Source: Croceicoccus estronivorus (lineage in GTDB: Bacteria; Pseudomonadota; Alphaproteobacteria; Sphingomonadales; Sphingomonadaceae). Taken from it: a stretch of 64,000 bases of DNA. This document shows, piece by piece, positions 63,986-64,000 of this stretch. Both the position numbers and the translations under genes were made by a program. The notes below the pieces were generated by a model. That model was not told the origin of the DNA. It saw only the letters and a list, made by a program, of their open reading frames with translations, and did not search any database. The stretch is from contig NZ_JRQQ01000008.1 in NCBI RefSeq assembly GCF_001625325.1, forward strand, positions 1 through 64,000, in the 5' to 3' direction. Numbering within the stretch: the first letter of the stretch is position 1; the number at the start of each line of letters is the position of its first letter.

Positions 63986-64000
63986 GTTGCGCCAGACCTC

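Overview
The window is GC-rich, gene-dense chromosomal DNA from an alphaproteobacterium, most likely of the order Sphingomonadales. The clues are a CckA-type hybrid kinase and a CpdR-type receiver, a recA preceded by the alphaproteobacterial LexA box (GTTC-N7-GTTC), a SapC-family protein, many small secreted or beta-barrel proteins typical of sphingomonads, and an atpZ-atpB-atpE cluster. I cannot fix the genus. I see no insertion sequence, prophage, CRISPR array or rRNA operon, and only one tRNA gene.

Layout. 0-4 kb: a helix-turn-helix protein with a terminase-small-subunit-like fold, a convergent rlpA, a CHRD-domain protein, then about 650 bp without a gene that holds strong hairpins and a cluster of DnaA-box-like sequences. 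4-10 kb: argG, cfa, a cytochrome b/YedY-like molybdoenzyme pair, a pteridine-reductase-like SDR, a MOSC protein and a glycine-zipper protein. 10-20 kb: divergent azoR/HxlR, rlmN, an outer-membrane barrel, an IalB-like protein, an Old Yellow Enzyme, a second SDR, four small genes, greB and a soluble lytic transglycosylase. 20-30 kb: dapA, smpB, a DUF2062-cckA pair, recA with its SOS box, a methyltransferase and alaS. 30-40 kb: a CPA2/KefB-like antiporter, a GNAT-nitrilase fusion, icd, tRNA-Val(GAC), cpdR, an N-formylglutamate amidohydrolase, sapC, a D-2-hydroxyacid dehydrogenase and a frameshifted secreted-protein gene. 40-50 kb: a DEAD-box helicase, uvrD/pcrA, rsmD, an RluB-type pseudouridine synthase, ampG, then folC, accD and trpA on the minus strand. 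50-58 kb: trpB, an outer-membrane barrel that splits trpF from trpBA, pyrF, lapA, purB, an epoxide-hydrolase-like protein, an NRDE protein and radC. 58-64 kb: a complete ydbH-ynbE-ydbL set followed by atpZ, atpB and atpE.

How the genes fit together. The themes are household ones: lysine and tryptophan synthesis, arginine and pyrimidine/purine supply, fatty-acid initiation, folate, DNA repair, rRNA/tRNA modification and trans-translation (smpB), peptidoglycan turnover (rlpA, slt, ampG), cell-cycle phosphorelay parts (cckA, cpdR) and envelope lipid transport (cfa, ydbH-ynbE-ydbL). Several operon junctions are translationally coupled by ATGA or GTGA overlaps: cytochrome b/molybdoenzyme, DUF2062/cckA, trpB/trpA, lapA/pyrF, rluB-type/rsmD and ynbE/ydbL.

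The most notable things are not new gene families but sequence-level features: an origin-like DnaA-box/GANTC cluster near 3.8 kb, an unidentified structured block next to it, a 10-bp tandem duplication that breaks a secreted-protein gene, a dispersed 25-bp imperfect palindrome present twice, large perfect palindromic terminators centred on GCATGC, and a terminator-like hairpin just after atpE.
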